Positions 1-9,958 of a stretch of DNA of 43,010 nt are shown one piece after another (within the stretch, counting starts at the first letter, position 1; every line of letters begins with the position of its first letter). The DNA comes from Caulobacter sp. Lineage in GTDB: Bacteria; Pseudomonadota; Alphaproteobacteria; Caulobacterales; Caulobacteraceae. A program made the position numbers and the translations under genes. The notes beneath the pieces were generated by a model. The model did no database searches, had not been told where the DNA came from, and worked only from the letters and a program-made list of their open reading frames with translations. Location: positions 17,751-60,760 of the forward strand of contig NZ_JAGIBH010000020.1 in assembly GCF_017744445.1 (NCBI RefSeq), in the 5' to 3' direction.

Positions 1-1592
<1,592 letters not shown>

Positions 1593-1605
1593 TCGCCATG
1601 CGCGC

Positions 1606-1640
1606 GCCGCGGAACATGCTCGATAGGTCTGTTCCGCGGC
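1606..1640 (+). terminator. Hairpin between dnaK and dnaJ
   Basis: A perfect 11-bp inverted repeat (arms 1606-1616 and 1630-1640, 13-nt loop) begins 13 bases after the dnaK stop. It is GC-rich but has no run of T after it, so it is either a weak terminator that lowers dnaJ expression relative to dnaK or an mRNA-stabilising 3' hairpin. The structure is seen directly; its role is inferred. Confidence 0.5.
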
Positions 1641-1752
1641 CGCGACCTCTTGCCGCTTTGTCCGTGAACGCCTTGCGCCGGACGGCGTGCTATCCCACCT
1701 CTTCCCTTATCAACGCCACTTTCGTGGGCCTTTTGGGCGCCAGACGCTGACG

Positions 1753-2913
1753 ATGCGCGACTATTACGAAATCCTCGGCGTGACCCGGACCATCGACGAA
1801 GCTGGCCTGAAGTCCGCGTTCCGCAAACTGGCGATGGAGCACCACCCTGACCGCAATGGCGGCTGCGAGAACGCGGCCGGGCGGTTCAAGGAGATCAACG
1901 AGGCCTACAGCGTCCTCTCCGACCCGCAGAAGCGCGCGGCCTATGACCGCTTCGGCCATGCCGGCGTGAACGGTCCGCAAGGCGGCGGCGCGGGCGGCTT
2001 CGGCGGCCAGGGCTTCGACGCCAGCGATATCTTCAATGATGTCTTTGGCGACGTGTTCGGCGAAATGTTCGGCGGCGGTCGTCGCCAGCAGAACGGCCCG
2101 CAACGCGGCCAGGATCTGCGCTACGACCTGGAGATCTCCCTGGAGCAGGCCTATGCCGGCGCCGAGGTCGAGATCAAGGTGCCCGCCGCCATGACCTGCG
2201 AGGTCTGCGAGGGCTCGGGCGCCAAGCCGGGCACAAGCCCTACCGTCTGCGGCACCTGCGGCGGCGCCGGGCGCGTTCGGGCCACCCAAGGCTTCTTCGC
2301 GGTCGAGCGCGGCTGCCCGCGCTGCGGCGGCTCGGGCCGCATGGTCCTGGATCCCTGCACCAACTGCCACGGCCATGGCCAGGTGCGCCGCGAGCGCATC
2401 CTGTCGGTCCGCATCCCGGCCGGCGTCGACGACGGCGCCCGCATCCGCCTGGCGGGCGAGGGCGACGCGGGCGCGCGCGGCGGTCCGCGCGGCGACCTCT
2501 ACATCTTCCTGTCGGTGACCCCGCACGAGCTGTTCGAGCGCGATGGTCTGGATCTGCTGTGCACCGTGCCGGTGCCGATGACCACGGCCGCCCTGGGCGG
2601 CGAGATCGAAGCCCCCTGCCTGCTGGGCGGCGAGACCTGCGACGGCCAGTGCAAGATCAGCGTCTCGGTGCCCGAAGGCGCCCAGACCGGCAAGACCGTC
2701 CGCCTCAAGGGCAAGGGCATGCCGTCCCTGCGTAGCCGCCAGCGCGGCGACCTGGTGGTCGAACTCTTCGTCGAAACCCCGACCCACCTGTCCGCCCGTC
2801 AGAAAGAACTGATGCGCGAACTGGCCGGCCTGTGCGGCGAGAAGCAAAACCCCAAGTCCTCCAGCTTCGCCGGCAAGGCCAAGCGGTTCTGGGAAGAGGT
2901 CACGGGGAACTAG
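1753..2913 (+). CDS. dnaJ: Chaperone protein DnaJ (Hsp40)
   Basis: Co-chaperone that delivers substrates to DnaK and stimulates its ATPase. The 386-residue protein has the full type I layout: J domain at the N-terminus (MRDYYEILGV, with the HPD motif in MEHHPDRNGG), a Gly/Phe-rich linker (about residues 75-115), and four zinc-binding CxxCxGxG repeats (CEVCEGSG, CGTCGGAG, CPRCGGSG, CTNCHGHG), followed by the C-terminal substrate-binding domains. The ATG at 1753 is chosen because the J domain starts there in the family; an in-frame GTG at 1687 would add 22 residues with no family match. It lies downstream of dnaK on the same strand. Confidence 0.97.
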   Translation: MRDYYEILGVTRTIDEAGLKSAFRKLAMEHHPDRNGGCENAAGRFKEINEAYSVLSDPQKRAAYDRFGHAGVNGPQGGGAGGFGGQGFDASDIFNDVFGDVFGEMFGGGRRQQNGPQRGQDLRYDLEISLEQAYAGAEVEIKVPAAMTCEVCEGSGAKPGTSPTVCGTCGGAGRVRATQGFFAVERGCPRCGGSGRMVLDPCTNCHGHGQVRRERILSVRIPAGVDDGARIRLAGEGDAGARGGPRGDLYIFLSVTPHELFERDGLDLLCTVPVPMTTAALGGEIEAPCLLGGETCDGQCKISVSVPEGAQTGKTVRLKGKGMPSLRSRQRGDLVVELFVETPTHLSARQKELMRELAGLCGEKQNPKSSSFAGKAKRFWEEVTGN

Positions 2914-2983
2914 GAGGCCTCAGATCGGGCCGGAGCTGGGTCCTTAAGCTTGGGCCTCGCCGGCCATCTAGTCCTGCGAAGAG

Positions 2984-3848
2984 CTAAAAGTACTGCGCAT
3001 GCAGCTCAGCCTGTTGAGCTGCTTGGAGATCTTTGAGAGCGACTTCCTGTAGCTTGGTCTCGATGGCGTACATCGGTATCTGCCAGTAGCTGTAGACGGT
3101 CGCCACGTCCTCTTGGACCGCGTCTTGGCTGACCAATTTCGCTTCAATCAGATCGCCAATGGTCTGCTTGATCAGCGCATCAGATTCCATCGCATGCTCC
3201 GGCCCTGTGAACGGCTTTGCCGCCCAAGTGCGGTGGATAATCTCAAGGCCACTAGCGTCGAATGCTCCGAGTTTCTGCAAGGCTCTAACGACCTGCAGTA
3301 CTGCGGGTTGGAGATTCCAGATCGGATCAATGGAGAACCGCTGCGCTGGGTCGTTCCATTCGAAGCTGCCGTCGTGGTTGCGTGTGAGGTCGGCATAAAG
3401 CCGCGCCTCGCGGTCATATAGGCGAGAATTCGGCATAGCCTTCGATGTAGTGAGAGGCGCGTTCGCGATCGACATACGTCCGGAGTTCATTGACATCGGT
3501 CGGGCGCCAGCCGCAGGCCGTTGCATAGATCAGCCGTGTTCCATGATCGTAGAACACTCGGAGCATGCGCTGGGCCGGGTCGGATAGGCCGAGTGGGCAA
3601 CGCACGTAGTCAAGAAGGATGAGGATTTTTGCCGCTTCCTCTGCAGCGTGGCCTTGAAGGATTTCGCGCACCCGGGCGTTCTCGTCATTGACGCGCGAGG
3701 CGGCATAGAGAGCTTCGGCGCTGGTGAGGAGAATAGGAAGCCCTTCGGCGATCACGTTCCAACGTTGTTTGGGCGGCATATTCGCGAGCGCACGCAACTG
3801 ACGCATGCCGATGTCGATGGATTTAGACGGGGCGGCTATCGGATCCAT
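2984..3848 (-). pseudogene. AbiV-like protein interrupted by a frameshift
   Basis: Two overlapping minus-strand frames look like halves of one ~287-residue protein. The 5' part (3848 to 3414, 144 codons) starts at an ATG with a strong GGAGGA ribosome site 5 bases upstream and contains a helical segment around residues 35-75 (ILLTSAEALYAASR, then AAEEAAKILILLDY) that resembles the AbiV abortive-infection family. It runs out at YAEFSPI-stop. The other frame continues as PNSRLYDREARLYADL and runs to 2984, ending HAQYF. Skipping one base near 3433 would join them. An ATG at 3436 could instead start a separate overlapping gene, but its ribosome site is poor. Codon use and GC are visibly lower than in dnaJ and mutS, suggesting transfer. 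The family call comes from memory and is tentative; the frame break could be a real mutation, a sequencing error or, less likely, programmed frameshifting. Confidence 0.45.
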
Positions 3849-3923
3849 CGTTCCTCCACTGCCGCATGGCTCTGACTAGGTATGTGCTTGACCTCAATGG
3901 TTGAGCAACCTTGGTTGGCCAAT

Positions 3924-3950
3924 CAGTTGTCAAGGCTCCCTTGACAACTG
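3924..3950. promoter_or_regulatory. Perfect 12-bp palindrome upstream of AbiV-like gene
   Basis: Arms 3924-3935 and 3939-3950 (CAGTTGTCAAGG and its complement) are perfect, around a 3-base centre. The site lies 76 bases upstream of the minus-strand AbiV-like start and about 155 bases upstream of mutS. It contains TTGACA on both strands, so it could overlap a promoter -35 element. It looks like an operator for a dimeric repressor; no regulator gene is adjacent. Confidence 0.5.
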
Positions 3951-3952
3951 GG

Positions 3953-3981
3953 GCAGTTAGTAAGTGTCGCTTACCAACTGC
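3953..3981. promoter_or_regulatory. Second palindrome, related to the one at 3924-3950
   Basis: Arms 3953-3964 and 3970-3981 pair over 12 positions with one mismatch around a 5-base centre. The outer half-site (CAGTT ... AACTG) is the same as in the palindrome just to its left, so the two form a tandem operator-like pair about 30 bases apart. The intergenic DNA from 3849 to 4104 holds these two dyads and an AT-rich patch near 4018-4040; no other gene is seen in it. Confidence 0.45.
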
Positions 3982-4104
3982 TACCCAGAAGCTCGGGGCT
4001 GTGCGTCAGGGGATAACTTGCAAAAAATGCAATTAATTTTCTCCACAGGCCGCGCGACAAACACCCCTTAACGCCACCCGCGACGCTCTGTAGTTTCGGG
4101 CGTC

Positions 4105-6816
4105 ATGAACGCGCACACGACGCCTACGCCTGCAGCCCAGCTTGACCCCACCGGCGCGACGCCGGTGATGCAGCAGTTCTTCGAGATGAAGGCGCGGCAG
4201 CCCGATGCGTTGATCTTCTTCCGCATGGGCGATTTCTACGAGCTGTTCTTCGAGGACGCGTACAAGGCCGCCGCCGCGCTGGGCATCAGCCAGACGTTCC
4301 GGGGCACGCATGCGGGCCAGCCGATCCCGATGGCGGGCGTGCCGCAGCACGCGGCCGAGGCGTACCTCTCCAAGCTGATCCGCATGGGCTTCAAGGTCGC
4401 CGTCTGCGAGCAGATGGAAGACCCGGCCGAGGCCAAGAAGCGCGGCTCCAAGTCGGTGGTCCGTCGCGACATCGTCCGCGTCGTGACGCCGGGCACCCTG
4501 ACCGAGGACGGCCTGCTGGACGCGCGCGGCGCCAACCGCCTGGCCGCCGTCGCCATCCGTGCCGGCCAGGCCGCCGTGGCCTCGGTCGAGCTGTCGACCG
4601 GCGAGGTCGAGGTCTTCGCCCTGGCCAAGGAAGCCGTCGCGCCGATCCTGGCCGCCCTGGCCCCGTCCGAGACCCTGGTCGCCGACCGCCTGCTGTCCGA
4701 TGACAGCCTCTCCCAGACCCTGAAGATCTGTGGCGGCCTGGTGCAGCCGATGCCTTCGGCCCTGTCCGAGCCGCAGGCTTCGGAAGCGCGGGTCAAGCGC
4801 CTCTACGGCGTCGACACCTTGGACGGCTTTGGCGGGCTCACCCCGGCTGAGATCGGCGCCCTGGGCCTGATCGCCGCCCACCTGGAAATGACCCAGGCCG
4901 GCAAGCTGCCGGCGCTGCGCGCGCCCCGTCGCGCGGCCGACGCCGACGTCATGGCCATCGATCCGGCCACGCGCGGCAGCCTGGAGATCGACCGCACCCA
5001 GACCGGCGACCGCAACGGCTCGCTGCTGGCCTGTATCGACCGCACGGTAACGGCCGGCGGCGCCCGGATGCTGGCCTCGCGCCTGGCCCGGCCGCTGCTG
5101 GACGTCGCCGCCATCGACCAGCGTCTGGACGCGGTGGAGTGGTTCGTCGAGCACCGCCAGCTGCGCCAGCGCCTGCGGGAAGTGCTGAAGGGCGCCGGCG
5201 ACATGGCCCGCGCCCTGTCGCGCTTGGCCCTGGGTCGGGGCGGTCCGCGTGATCTGGGTTGCCTGCGCGACACCCTGAAGGTCGGCGAGCGCCTGGCCGG
5301 CATGGCCGGTGGTTCGCCCGATCCGCTGTCGCCGCCGCCGTTCGAGCTGGAGCACGCCTTCAAGGCCCTGACCCCGTCGTTGCACGAGGGCCTGTCGCAG
5401 TACCTCAACATCCTGGAGCAGGGTCTGGGCTCGGATCTCCCGGCCCTGGCCCGTGACGGCGGTTTCGTCGCCGCCGGCATCCGTCCGGAGCTGGACCAGG
5501 CGCGCGGCCTGCGCGACGATAGCCGAAAGGTCATCGTCGCCCTGGAAGCCCAGCTGACCGTCGAGAGCGGCGTGCCGCTGAAGATCCGCCACAACGGCGT
5601 GCTCGGCTATTTCGTCGAGGCCACGGCCGGCAAGGCCGACCCGCTGTTCCAGCCGCCACTGAACGCCACCTTCATCCACCGCCAGACCCTGGCCAACCAG
5701 GTGCGCTTCACCACGGTGGAGCTGGCCGATCTGGACGCTCGCATCGCCCAGGCCGCCGAGCGGGCCCTGGCCATGGAAGTCGCCGCTTTCGAGGATTGGC
5801 GCGAGCAGGCCCGCCTGCTGGCCGACGCCATCCAGATCGCCGCCGAGGCCCTGGCCCGCCTGGACGTCGCTTCGGCCCTGGCCGAGTGGGCCGAGGACGC
5901 TGGCGCGGTCCGTCCGCAGGTCGACGCCTCCTACGCCTTCGACGCCAAGGGCGCCCGTCACCCGGTGGTCGAGGCCGCCGTCAAGCGCGCCGGCGACCCC
6001 TACACGCCCAACGACTGCTGCCTGGACGCCTCGGGCGAGACCGGCGCGCGCCTGTCGATCGTCACCGGCCCGAACATGGCCGGTAAGTCGACCTTCCTGC
6101 GCCAGAACGCCCTGTTGGCGATCCTGGCCCAGTCGGGCTGCTACGTGCCCGCCGCCAGCTTCCGGCTCGGTGTCGTCGATCGCCTGTTCAGCCGCGTCGG
6201 CGCCGGCGACGACCTGGCCCGGGGCCGCTCGACCTTCATGATGGAGATGGTCGAAACCGCCGCCATCCTCACGCAAGCCGGCCCGCGCTCGCTGGTCATC
6301 CTGGACGAGATCGGTCGCGGCACCGCCACCTATGACGGCCTGGCCATCGCCTGGGCCTGCGCCGAGGCCCTGCACGACACCAACAAGAGCCGCGCACTGT
6401 TCGCCACGCACTATCACGAGCTGGCGACGCTGGAAGAGCGGATGAGCTTCGTCTCCAACCTGTCCTTGCGGGCCAAGGAGTGGAACGGCGACCTCGTGTT
6501 CCTGCACGAGGCCGCGCCGGGTCCGGCCGATCGCTCGTACGGCGTGCAGGTGGCCAAGTTGGCCGGTGTACCCGGCCCCGTGGTCGTCCGCGCTCGCGAG
6601 GTGCTGGATCGCCTGGAGAGCAAGGACCAGTCACCGGCCAAGCTGGACGACCTGCCGCTGTTCGCCGTCAGCCAGGCCGCCGCCGTCGCCCAGGCGCCCG
6701 CCAAAGCGGCGCCGAGCGTTGTCGAGGACACCTTGTCGGATCTGGACGTTGACGGCATGAGCCCGCGCGAGGCTCTGGAGGCCCTCTATCGTCTTAAGGG
6801 TCTGCTCAAGACCTAG
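4105..6816 (+). CDS. mutS: DNA mismatch repair protein MutS
   Basis: Recognises base mismatches and small loops in DNA and starts repair with MutL. The 903-residue length fits the family. The mismatch-wedge motif Phe-x-Glu is at residues 44-46 (GDFYELFFED), followed by the connector, core and clamp domains. The ABC-type ATPase has a Walker A GPNMAGKST at about 656-664 and a Walker B ILDEIGRGTATYDG with D734/E735. The C-terminus ends in the helix-turn-helix dimerisation segment GMSPREALEALYRLKGLLK. ATG 4105 is the first plausible start and gives the standard N-terminus before TPVMQQF. glnD begins only 20 bases after the stop, so the two are probably co-transcribed. Confidence 0.98.
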   Translation: MNAHTTPTPAAQLDPTGATPVMQQFFEMKARQPDALIFFRMGDFYELFFEDAYKAAAALGISQTFRGTHAGQPIPMAGVPQHAAEAYLSKLIRMGFKVAVCEQMEDPAEAKKRGSKSVVRRDIVRVVTPGTLTEDGLLDARGANRLAAVAIRAGQAAVASVELSTGEVEVFALAKEAVAPILAALAPSETLVADRLLSDDSLSQTLKICGGLVQPMPSALSEPQASEARVKRLYGVDTLDGFGGLTPAEIGALGLIAAHLEMTQAGKLPALRAPRRAADADVMAIDPATRGSLEIDRTQTGDRNGSLLACIDRTVTAGGARMLASRLARPLLDVAAIDQRLDAVEWFVEHRQLRQRLREVLKGAGDMARALSRLALGRGGPRDLGCLRDTLKVGERLAGMAGGSPDPLSPPPFELEHAFKALTPSLHEGLSQYLNILEQGLGSDLPALARDGGFVAAGIRPELDQARGLRDDSRKVIVALEAQLTVESGVPLKIRHNGVLGYFVEATAGKADPLFQPPLNATFIHRQTLANQVRFTTVELADLDARIAQAAERALAMEVAAFEDWREQARLLADAIQIAAEALARLDVASALAEWAEDAGAVRPQVDASYAFDAKGARHPVVEAAVKRAGDPYTPNDCCLDASGETGARLSIVTGPNMAGKSTFLRQNALLAILAQSGCYVPAASFRLGVVDRLFSRVGAGDDLARGRSTFMMEMVETAAILTQAGPRSLVILDEIGRGTATYDGLAIAWACAEALHDTNKSRALFATHYHELATLEERMSFVSNLSLRAKEWNGDLVFLHEAAPGPADRSYGVQVAKLAGVPGPVVVRAREVLDRLESKDQSPAKLDDLPLFAVSQAAAVAQAPAKAAPSVVEDTLSDLDVDGMSPREALEALYRLKGLLKT

Positions 6817-6836
6817 CGCGTAACCATATAGATCAC

Positions 6837-9659
6837 ATGCCCCGTCGCCTCCGCCCCACCCGCCTGGAACACGTCGTCGACGGTCACGCCCTTCGGGCCC
6901 GCCTGTCGGCCGCCGCCCTGGATTCCATTGGCAACGAGGCCGAGCAGCGCTCACGGGCCATTGAGATCCTGAAGCAGGCGCTGTTTCGCGGCCGAATGAT
7001 CGCCAAGGAGCGGCTGGAGAACGGCGCCAGCGGCGTCGAGACCGCTCGCCTGCTGTCGGGTGTCACCGACGAGGTGATCACCGCCCTCTACGACTTCACC
7101 ACGGTCCACGTGTTCCGGGCCCGCAACCCTACCGAGGGCGAGCGCCTGTGTCTGCTGGCGGTGGGCGGCTACGGCCGGCGGACCCTGGCCCCGTTCAGCG
7201 ACATCGATCTGCTGTTCCTGCGGCCCTACAAGCAGACGCCGCACGCCGAGAGCGTGATCGAGTACATGCTGTATGCGCTGTGGGACCTGGGCTTCAAGGT
7301 CGGCCACGCCTCGCGGACGATCGAGGAGTGCGTGCGCCTCTCGAAGGAAGACTTCACGATCCGCACCTCGATCCTGGAGGCCCGCCGCCTGACCGGCGAC
7401 GAGCGCCTGGCCGAGGACCTGAAGAAGCGCTTCCGCGACGACGTCATGAAGGGCACTGGCGCCCAGTTCGTGGCCGCCAAGCTGAAGGAGCGCGACGATC
7501 GCCAGGCCCGCGCCGGGACCAGCCGCTACATGGTCGAGCCCAACGTCAAGGAAGGGAAGGGTGGCCTCCGCGACCTGCACACCCTGATGTGGATCGCCGA
7601 ATATCTGCACCCGGTCGACAAGCCCGAGGACGTCTTCAAGATGGACGTCTTCTCCGGTCGCGAGACCAAGGCCTTCATCCGCGCCTTCGACTTCCTGCAC
7701 GCTGTGCGCGCCCACCTGCACTTCACGACGGGTCGGCCCGAAGAGCGCCTGACCTTCGACCTGCAGCCCGAGATCGCCCGCCGCATGGGCTATGGCGACC
7801 GGGGTGACGCGCCGGCGGTCGAGCGCTTCATGCGCCGCTACTTCCTGATCGCCAAGGAGGTCGGGGCCCTGACCCGCGCCTTCTCGGCCAAGCTGGAAGC
7901 CGAGCACTTCAAGAACGAGCCCAAGGGGATTTCCCGGTTCCTGCCGGGCGCCCGGCCCAAGCGCAAAGCGCTGGAGATCGAGGGTTTCTTCGAGGACAAC
8001 GGCCGCCTGAACATCGAGGGCCAGGAGGTCTTCGAGGCCGATCCGGTCAATCTGATCCGGCTGTTCAAGATCGCCGACGAGCGCGACCTGGATTTGCATC
8101 CGGACGCCTTCACGGCGGTGACCCGGTCGCTGAGCCTGATCACCTCGCGGGTGCGCCGCGATCCCGACGCCTGCCGGACGTTCCTGGACCTCTTGGCGCG
8201 CGGCAAGCGCAGCTATCGCACCCTGACCCTGATGAACGACGCCGGGGTGCTGGGCCGCTTCGTGCCGGAGTTCGGCCGGGTCGTGGCCCAGATGCAGTTC
8301 AACATGTACCACTCGTACACGGTGGACGAGCACACCCTGCGGGCCGTGGGCGTCATCGGTGACATGGCCGCGGGGCGCCTGGTCGAAGACCACCCGCTGG
8401 CGGTGTCGATCATGCCGCTGATCGAGGACCGCGAGGCCCTGTTCCTGGCCATGCTGCTGCACGACACCGGCAAGGGCGGGGTGGGCGGCCAGGAAAAGGC
8501 CGGGGCCCGCTCAGCCCGCAGCGCCTGTGAGCGCCTGGGCGTCGACCGCAGCAAGGTCGAGCTGGTCGCCTGGCTGGTCGAGAACCACCTCGTCATGAGC
8601 GACTTCGCCCAGAAGCGCGACGTCTCTGACCCAGGCACGGTCGCGGCCTTCGCGCGGATCGTCGAGAACCCCGAGCGTCTTCGCCTCTTGCTGGTCATCA
8701 CCGTCGCCGACATCCGCGCCGTGGGGCCGGGCGTGTGGAACGGCTGGAAGGGCCAGCTGCTGCGCGAGCTCTACAATGCCACCGAGGCGGTGTTCCGAGG
8801 CGGACGCGGCAGCGACGCCGCCGCCAATGTCCAGCGCCACCAGGAGATCGCCGCCGAGACCGCGCGCGCCGCCCTGCTGGAGACCGATCCGGCCGCTATG
8901 GGCTGGGCGACGGCGATGGAGAACGCCTACTTCTCGGCCTTCAGCCAGGAGGACCTGTTCGAGCACGCCGCTCTGGCCCGCCGCGCGGCCATCCAGGGCG
9001 GAGCCGCCGCCGAGGGCCGGGTGCGCTCGGGCCAGAACGCCGCCGAGATCGTGGTCGCCGCCAAGGACCGTCGTGGCCTGTTCGCCGACCTGGCGCTGGC
9101 CATCTCGTCCCTGGGCGGCAATGTGGTCGGGGCGCGGGTCTTCACCTCCCGCCAGGGCCAGGCCCTGGACGTGTTCTATGTGCAGGACGTGACCGGCGCG
9201 CCGTTCGGCTGCGAGAACCCGCGGGCCCTGCGCCGCCTAGCCGACGCCCTTGAGGCCGCCGGTCGTGGCGAGCCGCTCTCCGTGGAACCGCGTCGGGGCG
9301 CCGAGCAGAGCCGCGCCGCCGCCTTCGCCATCGCGCCGGCCGTGGTGGTCGACAACGAAGCCTCCAACGACGCCACCGTGGTCGAGGCCTCGGGCCGCGA
9401 CCGCCCGGGCCTGCTGCACGCTTTGGCCAAGACCCTGGCCGAGAGCGGCCTCTCGATCCAGTCGGCCCATATCGACGGCTATGGCGAGCGGGCGGTCGAC
9501 GCCTTCTACGTCCAGACGGCCGAGGGCGGGAAGGTGACGGAGACCCGCAAGGTCAACGCCCTGAAGGCCGACCTGCTGGCGGCTTTGGAGCAGAACGAGG
9601 CGACGGCCCCGGCGGCCCGCGCCGGCTTGCGCAAGGCCCGGGCCAGCGTCGCGCGGTAG
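6837..9659 (+). CDS. glnD: Bifunctional PII uridylyltransferase/uridylyl-removing enzyme GlnD
   Basis: Primary nitrogen sensor: uridylylates PII (GlnB/GlnK) when glutamine is low and removes UMP when it is high. The 940-residue protein carries all expected parts: nucleotidyltransferase motif GGYGRRTLAPFSDID (G110-G111, metal-binding D122 and D124), the GlnD linker domain, an HD phosphohydrolase domain (HSYTVDEH near 490 and LLHDTGKG with HD near 541), and two C-terminal ACT domains (about 735-815 and 845-920) that bind glutamine. It follows mutS closely on the same strand and is convergent with the glycoside hydrolase gene across a nested repeat. Confidence 0.97.
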   Translation: MPRRLRPTRLEHVVDGHALRARLSAAALDSIGNEAEQRSRAIEILKQALFRGRMIAKERLENGASGVETARLLSGVTDEVITALYDFTTVHVFRARNPTEGERLCLLAVGGYGRRTLAPFSDIDLLFLRPYKQTPHAESVIEYMLYALWDLGFKVGHASRTIEECVRLSKEDFTIRTSILEARRLTGDERLAEDLKKRFRDDVMKGTGAQFVAAKLKERDDRQARAGTSRYMVEPNVKEGKGGLRDLHTLMWIAEYLHPVDKPEDVFKMDVFSGRETKAFIRAFDFLHAVRAHLHFTTGRPEERLTFDLQPEIARRMGYGDRGDAPAVERFMRRYFLIAKEVGALTRAFSAKLEAEHFKNEPKGISRFLPGARPKRKALEIEGFFEDNGRLNIEGQEVFEADPVNLIRLFKIADERDLDLHPDAFTAVTRSLSLITSRVRRDPDACRTFLDLLARGKRSYRTLTLMNDAGVLGRFVPEFGRVVAQMQFNMYHSYTVDEHTLRAVGVIGDMAAGRLVEDHPLAVSIMPLIEDREALFLAMLLHDTGKGGVGGQEKAGARSARSACERLGVDRSKVELVAWLVENHLVMSDFAQKRDVSDPGTVAAFARIVENPERLRLLLVITVADIRAVGPGVWNGWKGQLLRELYNATEAVFRGGRGSDAAANVQRHQEIAAETARAALLETDPAAMGWATAMENAYFSAFSQEDLFEHAALARRAAIQGGAAAEGRVRSGQNAAEIVVAAKDRRGLFADLALAISSLGGNVVGARVFTSRQGQALDVFYVQDVTGAPFGCENPRALRRLADALEAAGRGEPLSVEPRRGAEQSRAAAFAIAPAVVVDNEASNDATVVEASGRDRPGLLHALAKTLAESGLSIQSAHIDGYGERAVDAFYVQTAEGGKVTETRKVNALKADLLAALEQNEATAPAARAGLRKARASVAR

Positions 9660-9696
9660 GGCCGGTCGACATTCAAGTCTGAGCCATCCCCCTACC

Positions 9697-9942
9697 CGCT
9701 CATCCCCGCGAAAGCGGGGACCCAAGCGGCCTTTGCCTGTCCGCCCCCACCCAACCTCCGTCATTCCCGCCCTTGTGGAGGGAACCCTTGGTTCAGCTGA
9801 CACACGAAGGGCAAGCGGACTGCTCAGCAGCCCGTCCCCTACTGCACTTGCGTGCGGATAGAGGGGTTCCCGCCACAAGGGCGGGAATGACGGGATGTAT
9901 TGTTGGGCTCGGCTTGGGTCCCCGCTTTCGCGGGGATGAGCG
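9697..9942. repeat. Nested inverted repeat, copy 1 of a composite element
   Basis: A perfect 31-bp inverted repeat (arms 9697-9727 and 9912-9942) encloses a second inverted repeat of 29 bp with one mismatch (arms 9759-9787 and 9864-9892). Each outer arm is itself a hairpin, CCCCGC-GAAA-GCGGGG, closed by a GNRA-type loop on one strand. The element fills the gap between convergent glnD and the glycoside hydrolase gene, so it may act as a two-way terminator. Its inner ~134 bases are about 85% identical by eye to 37959-38090. Such palindromes produce spurious peptides like VIPALVAGI when translated; no real gene is seen in 9660-9958. Confidence 0.9.
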
Positions 9943-9958
9943 GCGTTCTGGGAAAGCC

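Noticed and set aside
3113..3421. Plus-strand open frame opposite the AbiV-like gene
   Set aside because: No ribosome site or family features, and the minus-strand frames have both.
4033..6507. 824-codon minus-strand open frame opposite mutS
   Set aside because: Gln/Gly/Ala/Arg-rich composition typical of antisense frames in high-GC genes; mutS on the other strand is complete.
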